Of a stretch of 64,000 nt of DNA, positions 17,216 through 27,179 are shown one piece after another; positions within the stretch are counted from its first letter, which is position 1; each line of letters starts with the position of its first letter. The notes beneath the pieces are model-generated. The model did no database searches. It was not told the origin of the DNA and was given only the letters and a program-made list of their open reading frames with translations. This stretch comes from Bermanella sp036960565 (lineage in GTDB: Bacteria > Pseudomonadota > Gammaproteobacteria > Pseudomonadales > Oceanobacteraceae). The position numbers and the translations under genes are program-made. The stretch spans positions 8,814-72,813 of the forward strand of contig JBALXQ010000029.1 of the NCBI GenBank assembly GCA_036960565.1, given 5' to 3'.

Positions 17216-20200
17216 GTGAAAATTTACAAGGTGATCTAGTTACAACAGAGGCCGTGGAAATCGCGCCATCAATAGTCGCACCTTTAATTGTAGATAGGGT
17301 CCCACTTCAAGGGGTTCGCCTAATTGAAGCCAGTGCCGGTACCGGTAAAACCTACACCATAACCAGCTTGTATGTGCGTCTTGTTTTGGGACACGATTGC
17401 TTGCCCCTAAGTCCTGAGCAAATACTGGTAGTGACTTTTACTCGTGCCGCCACTGAGGAATTACGAGACCGTATTCGCAAACGTCTAAAACAGGCACATG
17501 ATGCTTTAAAGGGCGATATATCCAGCGATAGTTTAATTGAAACCATCATTGATGATATAGGTGATGTATCAAAGGCTAAGCAGCGTTTAAAAGATGCCAT
17601 GCAAATAATGGATATGGCGGCCATTTATACTATCCATGGTTTTAGCCAGCGTTTATTAAGGCAAAATGCCATTGAGTCATCTGTTAGCGATGACTTTGAA
17701 TTATCAATGGATGAAGCCAGTTTTATTCAGCGTGCAGTGCGAGATGTCTGGCGCAGTCATGTTTATCCTAAACAAGGAAAAGCGCTGACATTGTTGTTAC
17801 AAAACTGGCAAACACCGGATGACCTGCAAAATAAAGTGGTGCCGTTTATACATAAAAATGTAGATTTTCATGTGGGGCCAATTGGAAGAGATTACGAAGA
17901 GGTCAGTGAAGGTTTTGAAAAAATCCATAAACGTTTTTCAGAAAAATGGATAGCATGTGGGGATGAATTCTTCAGCGCCATACAGGCTAACCCTAAAGCC
18001 AGCGGCAGTTTTACCCGTTGGCTAGATGGTCGCAAGGCGATCATTAATAAATTTGTTGAAAATCCAGCGGCGATTAACAGCAAAGAAGCCAACACCTTTA
18101 ATTATTTTACCGTGGAAGGCCTTAAAAAGTCGGTGAAAAAAGGCGGAGTGGCTTGTGATCACGAAATAGTGGCAATCTTTGATGCTTGGGTGACAACCTA
18201 CCAGCAGTTTGAAGAGAGTCGGACTTATGCCAGCCATCAATTACTGATTATGTTAATTGAGCAAATACGCATTACGCTTAAGAAACTAAAGAGTGCACAA
18301 AGTGTGTTGGCGCCAGATGACCTTTTAACCCTATTAAATCAGGCTATAGAAGGGGAAAGCGGTGAACTGTTACTAGCCCAAATACGCCAGCAGTACCCTG
18401 TGGCCATGGTGGATGAGTTTCAAGATACCGATGCCCTGCAATACCGGGTTTTTAGTGCCATCTACCAGGGCGTTAATTTTAATAAAGAATTAATAGACTC
18501 AATACCGACACCCACCTCAGTCAGTGATTTGAATCACTTGGCCATGTTTATGATTGGTGATCCTAAGCAGGCCATTTACAAATTCCGTGGTGCCGATATT
18601 TTCACTTATATCTCGGCTAAACGAGCGGTAGATGGCGCTTATAGCTTGGATACTAATTATCGCTCCACCACAGAAATGGTGGCGGCCACCAATCAGTTTT
18701 TCACACGCCACAAGCGCCCTTTTATTTACGATGAGGATATTCCTTTTGTAGAAGTTCTGGCTAAGGGTGATGCCAAATCTTTATATATCAATGACAAAAA
18801 AGAGGCCGCTTTAACCTGGATGCTTGCCGACGGCTTGGGCGTAAGCAGTAAACAGGAACTCAGTAATAGTTGCGCTGAAGGTGCGGCAGAACAAATTTGC
18901 CAATTATTGAACCTTGCACAAACTGGGCAAGCTACTTTATGTAAAGCACCCTCAAAAGATGAAATTCTGAAAGAAGAGGGAGCGCCTTTAAAGGCTCAAC
19001 TCTTAAAAGCTCAGCTCTTAAAAGCTCAAGATATAGCCGTATTGGTGCGCAGTGCCAAACAAGCTAAATGGGTGAAAACGGCTTTAAGTAAACGAGGTGT
19101 TGGCAGTGTTTATGTTGGTCGAGAGAGTATTTTTCAATCTGATCAGGCCATGGCTATGTACTCTTTGTTACAGGCCATTCATGTATTAAGTGAAAGTCAG
19201 TTTCGTAATGCCATTGCTCATCCCATATGGCAGGTGTCCTTGCAAACGCTACAGGAATTTATGCAAGACGAAGCGCTATGGGAAGCACAGCTTTCTCAGC
19301 TTTATGAAGCCCGTGAAATTTGGCTGAAAAAAGGCGTTATGGCCATGTTTATGTACTGGTTACATCAGCGAGATTTGCCGGCTACTTGGTTGTCTTCTAT
19401 TGGTGAGGAAGAAAATGGCGAACGGTGTTTAACAAACTATTTGCACCTGGCTGAAATATTACAAGATGCCAGTTGTGAAGTGCAGGGGATGCAGGGGTTA
19501 ATAAGTTGGTTGAGCAATAAAATTAGTGTGAACATTGGCAGTGAAGACCAGCAAATGTTGCGTTTGGAAAGTGATGCTAACCTTGTACAGATTGTCACTA
19601 TTCATAAATCTAAGGGCTTGGAATATCCAGTGGTATTCTTACCCTTTAGTTGGGATGGTAAAGAGTCCAGTGATCCATTATTTTATGACGAGAAAAAAAA
19701 TCAATTGCGTTGTGATTTGGTGGGTGACTTTAAAGAGCAGCGTATAACTGAGGGATTGGCAGAAGAAGCGCGCTTGTTGTATGTGGCGCTGACGCGCGCC
19801 GCCAGTAAATGTTATGTGGCTATGCCTAAGAATGTAGATAATAAAAAGCTCAGCAAAACCTTACAAGCCAGCGCGCTTTACCATGTATTGGCCAACGGCG
19901 AGGTTGATGGCTTAGTCAGCACATTATCGGATCAGGCTAAACTCGATAAATTTACACATATATACAGCATGATGGCGATGCCAGAAGAACAGAGTTATCT
20001 TCAGATTACAGAAATAGAGCAAGCGCAAAGTGTGCGTGAATTTAGTGGTAGCATTAAACAAAACTGGATCATGTCTAGTTTTTCATCTCTTATTCGTCAT
20101 GTTCATGTGCCCATGAGTGCCCGCTTGAATCAGGACGAAGACGCAGATAATAATGCCGATGAAAAAGAAGTGGAGCAAGAACTAGCTGGTGCATTTGCTT

Positions 20201-20943
20201 TTCCCCGCGGTGCACATGCTGGTAATTTTTTACACACTCTTTTGGAAGAAATAGATTTTAGCTGTTTGCCTGATGATTTGGATCAGCTCATTACTGACCT
20301 GCTGGTGCGCTTTTCCATTGAAACTCACTGGTTAGACGTGGTGAAGGATTGGCTATGTGATATTTTGCAAGCCCCGCTATTGCATGATGGCTTGTCACTG
20401 CAGAAATTGACACCCAGTAAAAAATTGGTGGAGATGGAATTTTATTTCCCTGTATCAAGACTTAATTGCCATGACTTTAATAGATTACTGGCTCAGTACC
20501 CTTGCCTAAATGTGGTAACAGCCTCTACCGATTTTTATCAGTTAAAAGGCATGCTGAAGGGCTTTATTGATTTAACCTTTGAGTGGCAAGGGCAGTATTT
20601 TATTTTGGATTACAAGTCCAATTTCCTTGGTACTGAACATTCTGCCTATGACCAGCTAGCTACCCATGTTGCCATGAGTGAACACAGATATGATGTTCAA
20701 ATGGTAATATATACTCTGGCATTGCATCGTTTATTAAAATTGCGCATAGCGGACTATGATTATGATCGACACATAGGTGGCGGTTATTATTTGTTTTTAC
20801 GCGGTTTAAGCGCCAGTGATCAACAGAATCATTATGGCCAGTATTTTCATAAACCCAGCAGGGAATTGATTGAATCCTTGGATGATCTTATTAAAGAGGA
20901 AGTTGATATTAACTCTCTTTTAGAGAAGGGAGAGCGAGCTTAA
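17212..20943 (+). CDS. recB: Exodeoxyribonuclease V beta subunit
   Basis: 1,243 residues. The N-terminal UvrD/Rep-type SF1 helicase has Walker A EASAGTGKT (39-47), VDEFQDTD (motif II) and TIHKSKGLEYPVV (motif V). The C-terminal nuclease domain has the metal-binding Asp1120 and the DYK motif Asp1133-Lys1135. It is the 3'-5' helicase and nuclease of RecBCD and loads RecA. ATG overlaps the recC stop; its own stop shares a base with the recD ATG. An odd in-frame run of three L-K-A-Q-L units (about 593-606) lies in the helicase region. Confidence 0.97.
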   Translation: MSENLQGDLVTTEAVEIAPSIVAPLIVDRVPLQGVRLIEASAGTGKTYTITSLYVRLVLGHDCLPLSPEQILVVTFTRAATEELRDRIRKRLKQAHDALKGDISSDSLIETIIDDIGDVSKAKQRLKDAMQIMDMAAIYTIHGFSQRLLRQNAIESSVSDDFELSMDEASFIQRAVRDVWRSHVYPKQGKALTLLLQNWQTPDDLQNKVVPFIHKNVDFHVGPIGRDYEEVSEGFEKIHKRFSEKWIACGDEFFSAIQANPKASGSFTRWLDGRKAIINKFVENPAAINSKEANTFNYFTVEGLKKSVKKGGVACDHEIVAIFDAWVTTYQQFEESRTYASHQLLIMLIEQIRITLKKLKSAQSVLAPDDLLTLLNQAIEGESGELLLAQIRQQYPVAMVDEFQDTDALQYRVFSAIYQGVNFNKELIDSIPTPTSVSDLNHLAMFMIGDPKQAIYKFRGADIFTYISAKRAVDGAYSLDTNYRSTTEMVAATNQFFTRHKRPFIYDEDIPFVEVLAKGDAKSLYINDKKEAALTWMLADGLGVSSKQELSNSCAEGAAEQICQLLNLAQTGQATLCKAPSKDEILKEEGAPLKAQLLKAQLLKAQDIAVLVRSAKQAKWVKTALSKRGVGSVYVGRESIFQSDQAMAMYSLLQAIHVLSESQFRNAIAHPIWQVSLQTLQEFMQDEALWEAQLSQLYEAREIWLKKGVMAMFMYWLHQRDLPATWLSSIGEEENGERCLTNYLHLAEILQDASCEVQGMQGLISWLSNKISVNIGSEDQQMLRLESDANLVQIVTIHKSKGLEYPVVFLPFSWDGKESSDPLFYDEKKNQLRCDLVGDFKEQRITEGLAEEARLLYVALTRAASKCYVAMPKNVDNKKLSKTLQASALYHVLANGEVDGLVSTLSDQAKLDKFTHIYSMMAMPEEQSYLQITEIEQAQSVREFSGSIKQNWIMSSFSSLIRHVHVPMSARLNQDEDADNNADEKEVEQELAGAFAFPRGAHAGNFLHTLLEEIDFSCLPDDLDQLITDLLVRFSIETHWLDVVKDWLCDILQAPLLHDGLSLQKLTPSKKLVEMEFYFPVSRLNCHDFNRLLAQYPCLNVVTASTDFYQLKGMLKGFIDLTFEWQGQYFILDYKSNFLGTEHSAYDQLATHVAMSEHRYDVQMVIYTLALHRLLKLRIADYDYDRHIGGGYYLFLRGLSASDQQNHYGQYFHKPSRELIESLDDLIKEEVDINSLLEKGERA
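18988..19029 (+). repeat. In-frame 15-bp microrepeat inside recB
   Basis: Three near-identical copies (third partial) of a 15-bp unit of the form TTAAAAGCTCAGCTC, coding for L-K-A-Q-L. The copies differ only at synonymous sites, so the expansion appears recent and can change length by slippage without shifting the frame. Confidence 0.75.
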
Positions 20944-22931
20944 TGAATGGATTAAATGCATCGGCCAACCTTACTCTTTCACAAATTTTGGAAAAACTTG
21001 AAGGCCGGCCCGTTCGTGAAATAGACCTTCAGTTTTCGGCTTTCTTAAAAGAATTAGATAGTCGCTGTGAAGCGCTTGAATTAGTAGGTTTTTTATTAAG
21101 CCAAACCTTGGGGCAAGGCAATATCTGTTTAGACTTCTCTCAAGCTACCGAGTTTCTTGAGGCCAAACAGCTAAGCCAGTTGCAGGAAACTATTGCAAAA
21201 AGCGATGTGGTTAAAGTACTCGGATCAGAGGAGTTGATGAATAAGGCCATCCAGTTGCCTCTGGTATTACACGGTAGTCGTTTATATCTTCAACGTTATT
21301 GGCTGTATGAAGCTTCTTTGCATGATGCTATTGCGAAAAAACTAAAGCCCATGCCGTGGCAAGTGACAGGGCAGAAGGAAATGATTCAAGAATTATTTTC
21401 ACTGGCTAAAAGTGAAGACGGCCAGGCCGTTGATTGGCAAGCGGTTGCTGCCTGTGTATCAGCCAATAAACAGTTCTCGGTTATCAGTGGTGGCCCGGGT
21501 ACAGGTAAGACCACGACCGTGATTCGGTTGTTGGCTTTATTAGTCAATCTTTATCAAACTCATTTTAAGCGTCTACCTATCATTAAACTGGCAGCTCCTA
21601 CGGGAAAGGCAGCCATGCGTTTAACAGAGTCTATTAATGGCGCCAAACAAAAGCTGAAAATAGATAATAATATTAAAAAGCACATTCCCAGTGAGGCCAG
21701 CACCTTACACCGGTTATTAGGTCGCAATAGGCGCAGTGAGTTTAAATATAATCATATTAACCCCTTACATCTTGATGTGTTAATTGTTGATGAAGCTTCT
21801 ATGGTGGATTTACCTTTAATGAGCAAGCTGCTAGATGCAATGCCAGAGCATGGACAAATAATTTTACTCGGGGACAAAGATCAGTTGGCTTCTGTGGAGG
21901 CTGGCAGTGTTTTGGCTGATATTTGTGATAACGAAACTCAGCACGGCTTCAGTGAAGATAATGCTGAATTAATTAACGCACTCAGTCAGCAAGTGTTAGA
22001 TAAATGTGAAATTGAAAAAGTAGGTTCTAGTCTCAGAGATCATGTCTGCAAGTTAAGAACCAGCTATCGCTTCCATGAAAGCAGTGGCATAGGACATCTG
22101 GCCCGTGCTGCCAATAAAGGCTCTTTCAGAGAATGGCAAAAAGCGGCGCAGTCTGGCTTTGAGGACCTAAATTTAATAGCGCTAAAAGACGAAAGCTTTA
22201 CAACTTTCATTAAAGACTCCGCCAAAGAGTATAAAGCTTACACATCACTAATTGATCCAAGCGGCATGACGGATGAGCAGGTGCTCAATGTTCATAACGC
22301 CTTCAATCAATTTCAAATATTAACGGCCTTAAGAGATGGGCCTTTAGGTGTCGCAGGCTTAAACCAGGCGATTGAGTCGGCTCTTTTCACTGTAAGCGCC
22401 CGTGATAATGCCCCAGCTTGGTATATGGGGCGGCCGGTCATGGTTATGGAGAACGATTATGGTATGAATCTGTATAATGGCGACATTGGCATTATACTTC
22501 CTCTGATGGATGAATTAGGCGTGGTTCGGCCAAAAGTGGCTTTCATTGGTGGCGAGGGTGAAGTGCGATGGATTCAACCCTCCAGATTGCCTGCTCATGA
22601 AACGGTTTATGCTATGACAGTACACAAGAGCCAGGGGTCAGAATTCTCCCATTGTGCTTTGGTTTTACCTGATTATCATGCCAGCGTTATTAGCAAGGAA
22701 TTGATCTACACAGGCATCACTCGCGCCAAGAAAAAGCTAACGCTACTGGCCCGTGAGTCTGTTGTCATTAGCGGGCTTAAATCTCGAGTGCAAAGATCAA
22801 GTGGTTTGCGCGATCGATTATGGCCAATACCAAAAGCTGCGTTACAGGAAAAAAGGGGCGAGATACTTAACCCTGATAGCCCTGTTAGTGATAAAGAATC
22901 CAGTGAATTCAGTCAATTTTCATTATTTTAA
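20943..22931 (+). CDS. recD: Exodeoxyribonuclease V alpha subunit
   Basis: 662 residues. SF1B 5'-3' helicase subunit of RecBCD. Walker A is SGGPGTGKTTT (about 181-190). Other helicase motifs: LIVDEASMVDLPLM (motif II), ILLGDKDQLASVEAG (motif III), YAMTVHKSQGSEF (motif V) and YTGITRAKKKL (motif VI). The ATG overlaps the recB stop by one base (TAATG), so all three subunits are coupled for stoichiometric synthesis. msrA follows after 17 bp, suggesting a longer transcript. Confidence 0.97.
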   Translation: MNGLNASANLTLSQILEKLEGRPVREIDLQFSAFLKELDSRCEALELVGFLLSQTLGQGNICLDFSQATEFLEAKQLSQLQETIAKSDVVKVLGSEELMNKAIQLPLVLHGSRLYLQRYWLYEASLHDAIAKKLKPMPWQVTGQKEMIQELFSLAKSEDGQAVDWQAVAACVSANKQFSVISGGPGTGKTTTVIRLLALLVNLYQTHFKRLPIIKLAAPTGKAAMRLTESINGAKQKLKIDNNIKKHIPSEASTLHRLLGRNRRSEFKYNHINPLHLDVLIVDEASMVDLPLMSKLLDAMPEHGQIILLGDKDQLASVEAGSVLADICDNETQHGFSEDNAELINALSQQVLDKCEIEKVGSSLRDHVCKLRTSYRFHESSGIGHLARAANKGSFREWQKAAQSGFEDLNLIALKDESFTTFIKDSAKEYKAYTSLIDPSGMTDEQVLNVHNAFNQFQILTALRDGPLGVAGLNQAIESALFTVSARDNAPAWYMGRPVMVMENDYGMNLYNGDIGIILPLMDELGVVRPKVAFIGGEGEVRWIQPSRLPAHETVYAMTVHKSQGSEFSHCALVLPDYHASVISKELIYTGITRAKKKLTLLARESVVISGLKSRVQRSSGLRDRLWPIPKAALQEKRGEILNPDSPVSDKESSEFSQFSLF

Positions 22932-22948
22932 ATTTTTAAGGTGTATTA

Positions 22949-23566
22949 ATGGATAAGCAAACAATGGTCAGTCGCCAACAAGCCTTGCCTCACAGAGAAG
23001 ATATTATAACCGTGGCGCCAAAGCATGCGGTATTAGGAAATGTGACCCAAGGGCCTTGGCCTACCCATGCTCAGAAAGCCTACTTTGCCTTGGGCTGTTT
23101 TTGGGGAGCGGAGAAGCTTTTGTGGGAACAACCAGGTGTATACAGCACTTCAGTGGGTTACATGGGCGGCTTTACTAAAAATGCTACTTATGAAGATATT
23201 TGTTCTGGCAAGACAGGCCACACTGAAACTGTGATGGTGGTATACAACCAAGAAATGACTGATTTTTGGACATTATTAGAAGTATTTTGGCAGGCACATA
23301 ACCCCACTCAGGGCATGCAGCAAGGCAATGATAAAGGCAGTCAATATCGTTCAGCCATATTTTGGACCGATGACATGCAAAAAATGTTTGCTGAAAAAAG
23401 TATGGGGCTTTATCAAGATAATCTTAATAAAGCTAACCTTGGCAAGGTCACCACAGAAATTAAAAAAGCCAAAGAATTTTATTTCGCCGAAGATGTCCAT
23501 CAACAATATTTGCATAAAAACCCCACAGGCTATTGTGGTTTGGGTGGTACAGGTGTGGAATTTTAA
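22949..23566 (+). CDS. msrA: Peptide-methionine (S)-S-oxide reductase
   Basis: 205 residues, close to the long E. coli-type MsrA. The catalytic cysteine is Cys50 in ALGCFWGAEK, and the recycling cysteine is Cys196 in GYCGLGGTGVEF. The GHTETVMVVY and GNDKGSQYRSAIF segments are standard. It repairs oxidised methionine using thioredoxin, in the cytosol. It lies 17 bp after recD and 31 bp before rlmF, on the same strand with no terminator between, so it is probably the fourth gene of the operon. Confidence 0.96.
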   Translation: MDKQTMVSRQQALPHREDIITVAPKHAVLGNVTQGPWPTHAQKAYFALGCFWGAEKLLWEQPGVYSTSVGYMGGFTKNATYEDICSGKTGHTETVMVVYNQEMTDFWTLLEVFWQAHNPTQGMQQGNDKGSQYRSAIFWTDDMQKMFAEKSMGLYQDNLNKANLGKVTTEIKKAKEFYFAEDVHQQYLHKNPTGYCGLGGTGVEF

Positions 23567-23597
23567 ATACGCTTTAGTAGAGTAGTAGGAAGTAAAT

Positions 23598-24503
23598 ATG
23601 CATATAGATAATCCCCATAGTGGCTCTTATGACATGAAGGCCTTGTCAAAAGTTTTGCCTGAGCTTGAACCATTTTTAATAACAGGGCAAAAAGGCCAAC
23701 TGACATTGGATTTTTCCGACCCTTTGGCCATTAAGGCGTTGAATAAGGCGATTCTTAAAAAAGATTACCAAATTGATTTTTGGGATTTACCACAAGGATA
23801 CTTATGCCCGCCTATTCCTGGTCGGGTTGATTATCTTTACCACCTAAAGGACCTGCTACCAGATGTTAAAGACCGTGGAGTGAATGTATTAGATATTGGT
23901 ACCGGTGCAAACTTGATTTATCCGTTGACGGGAAGTCGTGCCTTTAACTGGCGTTTTGTTGCAAGCGATGTAGACACCATTGCTGTAAATTGCGCTAAAG
24001 AGTTGGTGAAGGTAAATAAGGGGTTGTCTAAGCAAATAAAAGTACGCCAGCAAGCTGATCAAAATAAATTTTTCCGCGATATTATTATCGGTGATGAATA
24101 CTTTGATCTTAGTCTTTGTAATCCACCTTTTCATGCATCGCAAGAAGAAGCCTCAGCCAGCAGTGAGCGCAAGAACAAAAATCTTAAGCACAATAAAGAT
24201 AAGCGAGGTTCGACACTTCAGGCTCGTTTTAAAAATGACAGTTTAAACTTTTCTGGCCAAAATAATGAGCTTTGGTGTGAAGGCGGAGAGTTAAGCTTTA
24301 TCAAGAGTATGATTGCGGAAAGTGTAAACTTTAAGGAACAGGTGGGTGTATTTACTTGCCTAGTTTCCAAGAAAGAGAACATAGCCGTGATTCAGAAAAT
24401 TTTAAATTCTTTTAACGTACCCAAAGTCAAATTTGTGGATATGGGACAAGGTAATAAAATTAGCCGATTTGTGGCCTGGTCTTTTTATCCTGAGTTATTG
24501 TAA
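23598..24503 (+). CDS. rlmF: 23S rRNA (adenine(1618)-N6)-methyltransferase
   Basis: 301 residues, the usual RlmF (YbiN) length. It methylates A1618 of 23S rRNA with S-adenosylmethionine. The SAM-binding motif VLDIGTGANLIYPL and the N6-adenine methylase motif NPPFHASQEEA are clear, and the lead DFWDLPQGYLCPPIPGR is typical of the family. AGGAAGT precedes the ATG. Last gene of the recC-recB-recD-msrA-rlmF run; a strong terminator follows 24 nt after the stop. Confidence 0.95.
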   Translation: MHIDNPHSGSYDMKALSKVLPELEPFLITGQKGQLTLDFSDPLAIKALNKAILKKDYQIDFWDLPQGYLCPPIPGRVDYLYHLKDLLPDVKDRGVNVLDIGTGANLIYPLTGSRAFNWRFVASDVDTIAVNCAKELVKVNKGLSKQIKVRQQADQNKFFRDIIIGDEYFDLSLCNPPFHASQEEASASSERKNKNLKHNKDKRGSTLQARFKNDSLNFSGQNNELWCEGGELSFIKSMIAESVNFKEQVGVFTCLVSKKENIAVIQKILNSFNVPKVKFVDMGQGNKISRFVAWSFYPELL

Positions 24504-24527
24504 TTATTTAGATTACGTCACCCATAA

Positions 24528-24557
24528 AAAAAGCCAGACTATATAGTCTGGCTTTTT
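24528..24557. terminator. Bidirectional rho-independent terminator
   Basis: Perfect palindrome with GCCAGACTAT/ATAGTCTGGC core and A5/T5 flanks, between convergent rlmF and the bax-like gene. Confidence 0.93.
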
Positions 24558-24560
24558 ATG

Positions 24561-24617
24561 TACAGGGTGTACGGTATGACGCGGTGCCATGGATGGCAAA
24601 GAGCGGCGTTGATCAGG
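24561..24617. repeat. Candidate dispersed element after terminator
   Basis: Sequence directly after the terminator contains the small palindromes TGTACAGGGTGTAC and GCCATGGATGGC. The CCATGGATG block is shared with the elements at 10093-10190 and 32628-32676, also after terminators. The kinship is suggestive only; the flanks differ. Confidence 0.3.
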
Positions 24618-24630
24618 ATAACGGATAAGG

Positions 24631-25416
24631 CTATTTATCGTATTGGGCTAATCGATTTTGCCTAATCATGGCTTGAATTTCTTCAACATATGCTTCACGT
24701 CGAGTGCTGTATTTTAACAAACCTTTAGCAAGCGTTAGTCCACTAACGGTGCTGTTGTCCTCGCGCATATCTTGACGTAAATCTCGTAAATCTGTGTAAG
24801 CTGCTTGGCTGTTTAGGTTACGCATATAGCTGTCGATAGACTGCTGAATATTTTTAAAGCGTGCTACCTCATGGTGTTGATCTGCGCCACGACTCCTCGG
24901 AATTAAGCCACAGCCTTTCACGTAACACCATTGACCAAATAAGTTATTCCCTTGTACCGCAAAACGGGATGTGGCCCAAGCTGATTCATTTGCGGCCTGT
25001 GCTAATACTAAGGATGCTGGCACAGTATCGATGCGTATTAATAGCTCTTCTATGATTTCATTAGGTTGCTGAAACTTAACCTTATATTTTTTGGCGAGCG
25101 CTAAAAGTCGATCCATCTGCGCTTGCTCAAATGTATCACTTTTGTGTTGAAGGCTTTTAATCCAGTCACGCTCTTGCAAGATAAGCTGGTTGGCCTGCTT
25201 TACTCTTGGCAGCATGAAAGAGAAAAAATCCAATTTCTTTAATTTAACATCGGTGTAGGTTGAAAAGTCGGGCAAGGTGGCACTGGTAAAGTGACTTTTA
25301 ACCACGGTCTTTTCAGTCGTGCTAGCGGCAGTGACGCCGTGATGAGGAAAGAAATACCCACCTAAAAAGGCTGAGACAAGGGCCCCTGCCAGAACAAATA
25401 TACTAAAAAATTTCAT
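24631..25416 (-). CDS. Bax-like glucosaminidase-domain protein
   Basis: 261 residues. An N-terminal hydrophobic segment (about 5-25) exports or anchors it. The C-terminal two-thirds resemble Bax/FlgJ-type N-acetylglucosaminidase domains (GH73-like): ASLVLAQAANESAWATSRFA contains the catalytic glutamate, followed by GNNLFGQWCYVKGCGLIPR with two cysteines likely to pair. It should act on peptidoglycan in the periplasm. It converges with rlmF and shares its terminator. The trmN6-type gene is 40 bp upstream on the same strand, so the two may be co-transcribed. Confidence 0.85.
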   Translation of the reverse strand: MKFFSIFVLAGALVSAFLGGYFFPHHGVTAASTTEKTVVKSHFTSATLPDFSTYTDVKLKKLDFFSFMLPRVKQANQLILQERDWIKSLQHKSDTFEQAQMDRLLALAKKYKVKFQQPNEIIEELLIRIDTVPASLVLAQAANESAWATSRFAVQGNNLFGQWCYVKGCGLIPRSRGADQHHEVARFKNIQQSIDSYMRNLNSQAAYTDLRDLRQDMREDNSTVSGLTLAKGLLKYSTRREAYVEEIQAMIRQNRLAQYDK

Positions 25417-25456
25417 AAGTACCGACGATATTAATTAAAAGGCGCAGTTTAGCAGC

Positions 25457-26182
25457 TCACAATTTAAGATAGAAGTCGGCCAGCAGAGATTTAAATTGCT
25501 CGCTATAGTTATTTTCGGTCGGCTCGTAAATAAATACCTGTTGTTTTTTATCAAGAGCACAAAGTCCTGTTGAATTCTGAGTAGACGTCTTTTCAAGGCT
25601 AAATACGTAGCGATGGGCTTCTTTATTAGGGCGACTGTGCAACTGCCATACTTGAGTTAAGTTTAAACCTTGCTCGTTGGCATCCTGAATAAATCCATTA
25701 AATTCGCTGCAAGGCAGTAAAATCCAGGCCTTACCATCATGGCTTAGGTGGTTGGCCATAGATTGGCAAAGCTGGGAAAAGCTAAGTTGATCGTTGTGTC
25801 TGGCTTGGTTGCGCTGCTTGTTGGGCCCTTTTAAGTGGTCGCTGAAAAAAGGCGGGTTACAAATAATGTGGTCATAAAGATATGGGCTAAGATATTCCTT
25901 TATATTCTGCTGGTATACCCGAATACGATCTGAAAATCGGCTGTTACTTACATTTTGTGCAGCTTGCTGGCTGGCGGCAGGGTCCAGTTCGATGGCATCG
26001 ATGCTCGCTTGGCTGCGTTGCGCGCTCATTAGTGCCAGCAGACCCGTACCAGTGCCTATGTCTAAAATCTTTTGGGCTTGCTGAATTTCACACAAGGCAC
26101 CCAATAAACAGGCGTCTAGAGTGACCTTCATAGCGCATGAATCTTGTTCAATGGAGAATTGTTTTAAATGAAACGGCTTCAT
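25457..26182 (-). CDS. trmN6: tRNA1(Val) (adenine(37)-N6)-methyltransferase
   Basis: 241 residues, matching TrmN6 (YfiC). It methylates A37 of tRNA-Val. The N-terminal FHLKQFSIEQDSCAMKVTLD is the family signature, followed by the SAM motif ILDIGTGTGLLALM and the adenine methylase motif ICNPPFFSDHLKGP. Cytosolic. It is the upstream gene of a pair with the Bax-like gene (40 bp gap). Confidence 0.93.
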   Translation of the reverse strand: MKPFHLKQFSIEQDSCAMKVTLDACLLGALCEIQQAQKILDIGTGTGLLALMSAQRSQASIDAIELDPAASQQAAQNVSNSRFSDRIRVYQQNIKEYLSPYLYDHIICNPPFFSDHLKGPNKQRNQARHNDQLSFSQLCQSMANHLSHDGKAWILLPCSEFNGFIQDANEQGLNLTQVWQLHSRPNKEAHRYVFSLEKTSTQNSTGLCALDKKQQVFIYEPTENNYSEQFKSLLADFYLKL

Positions 26183-26434
26183 GATTTAAGCTAATGGCAA
26201 AAGCGCAATTGTAACAAGCTTAAGGGATTGCCGCTAAAATTGAATTTAGAACATTAGGGTTAGAGGGAGGGTATAGGTAGAGTCGTGATTTAACAGAGTC
26301 ATTGCAAAATGCAAAGCACCTTGCAAATCAGCAAGCTATTTAGAGGTATTAGCTGTCGTATTGTTAAAGTAAATCAGAGTGGGGGAGTGTAAACACCAGT
26401 GACTATTTAAAGGCACTGATGTTTAGGGGTGTAC

Positions 26435-26806
26435 TTAAGCTACGCAGTGCTCAAGCTCTTGTGGGTGTAAAATGTAAACAACCCAAGCTATGGCGGTGGA
26501 ATAGCATAAATTAGTGGCCAGCTCACTATGAGGGTCTTCTAAAAATGCTCGCTGGGATGCCAAGCCCCGTATGCGGCTGGCCAGATCAGGATGAAAGGCC
26601 AGATACTTATCCCACACCATTTGGTGGCTGTTCGAGTCTATTTCGTAAGGGCCCAAGCCCTTATTATTATGATGCGCGTTTAATTCACATTGTTTTTGGG
26701 TCGCAATGGCCACCAGCACGTTTTCTGCTGCGATACCTGCTTTACCCAGGTATTTTAAGGTGGGGTGAATGATTTTTTCCCGTAGTTCGTGTTTGCTAAT
26801 ATCCAT
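26435..26806 (-). CDS. Small uncharacterised soluble protein
   Basis: 123 residues, no signal peptide. Visible features: basic, helical N-terminus; GLGPYEIDSNSHQMVWDKYL; FHPDLASRIRGLASQRAFL; and a C-terminal ATNLCYSTAIAWVVYI helix. The arrangement recalls short phage-related proteins with a lysozyme-like layout (the QIxPxTHxxxWxxYL and NLxYATAIAR pattern), but the catalytic region of such enzymes is not evident, so no activity is claimed. Monocistronic, ATG start at 26804-26806 preceded by GGAGG. Confidence 0.55.
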   Translation of the reverse strand: MDISKHELREKIIHPTLKYLGKAGIAAENVLVAIATQKQCELNAHHNNKGLGPYEIDSNSHQMVWDKYLAFHPDLASRIRGLASQRAFLEDPHSELATNLCYSTAIAWVVYILHPQELEHCVA

Positions 26807-27179
26807 GGCTTACCTCCACAAGGGGCCTTTGGACTGGCTAATATTTGACTGCCGTCTGCCTGTTAGTAGTTATAAAGCAAAAAGCTTGCCTAATTCTATG
26901 GCCTGATACCTTAACCTTTTAATCTCTCTCATATTTATTCTAGCGGCCATTTCACCAATAACCTTAAGCTATCCTTTATAAAGTGCTCGGGCTCTAATGT
27001 ATTAATGAGGGGGCTTGGCAAAAGTTCAAGTGGCTCGCTGTCTAGCTATCTATAGCTAATTGTTAAAATCGGTAATAATATTGGTTAAGATGCTGATTTA
27101 TATAGTGAAATTAATCTCACCGCTAAAATAAATTTTCAACTTTTATTGTAGATTAACCACAAATTACAGAGAGGCCGGA
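26807..27179. other. AT-rich divergent intergenic region
   Basis: 373 bp between divergent genes, increasingly AT-rich toward the tatD-like gene. It should hold promoters for both. GAGAGG at about 27169-27174 is the ribosome binding site of the plus-strand gene. I see no RNA gene or clear operator. Confidence 0.4.
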
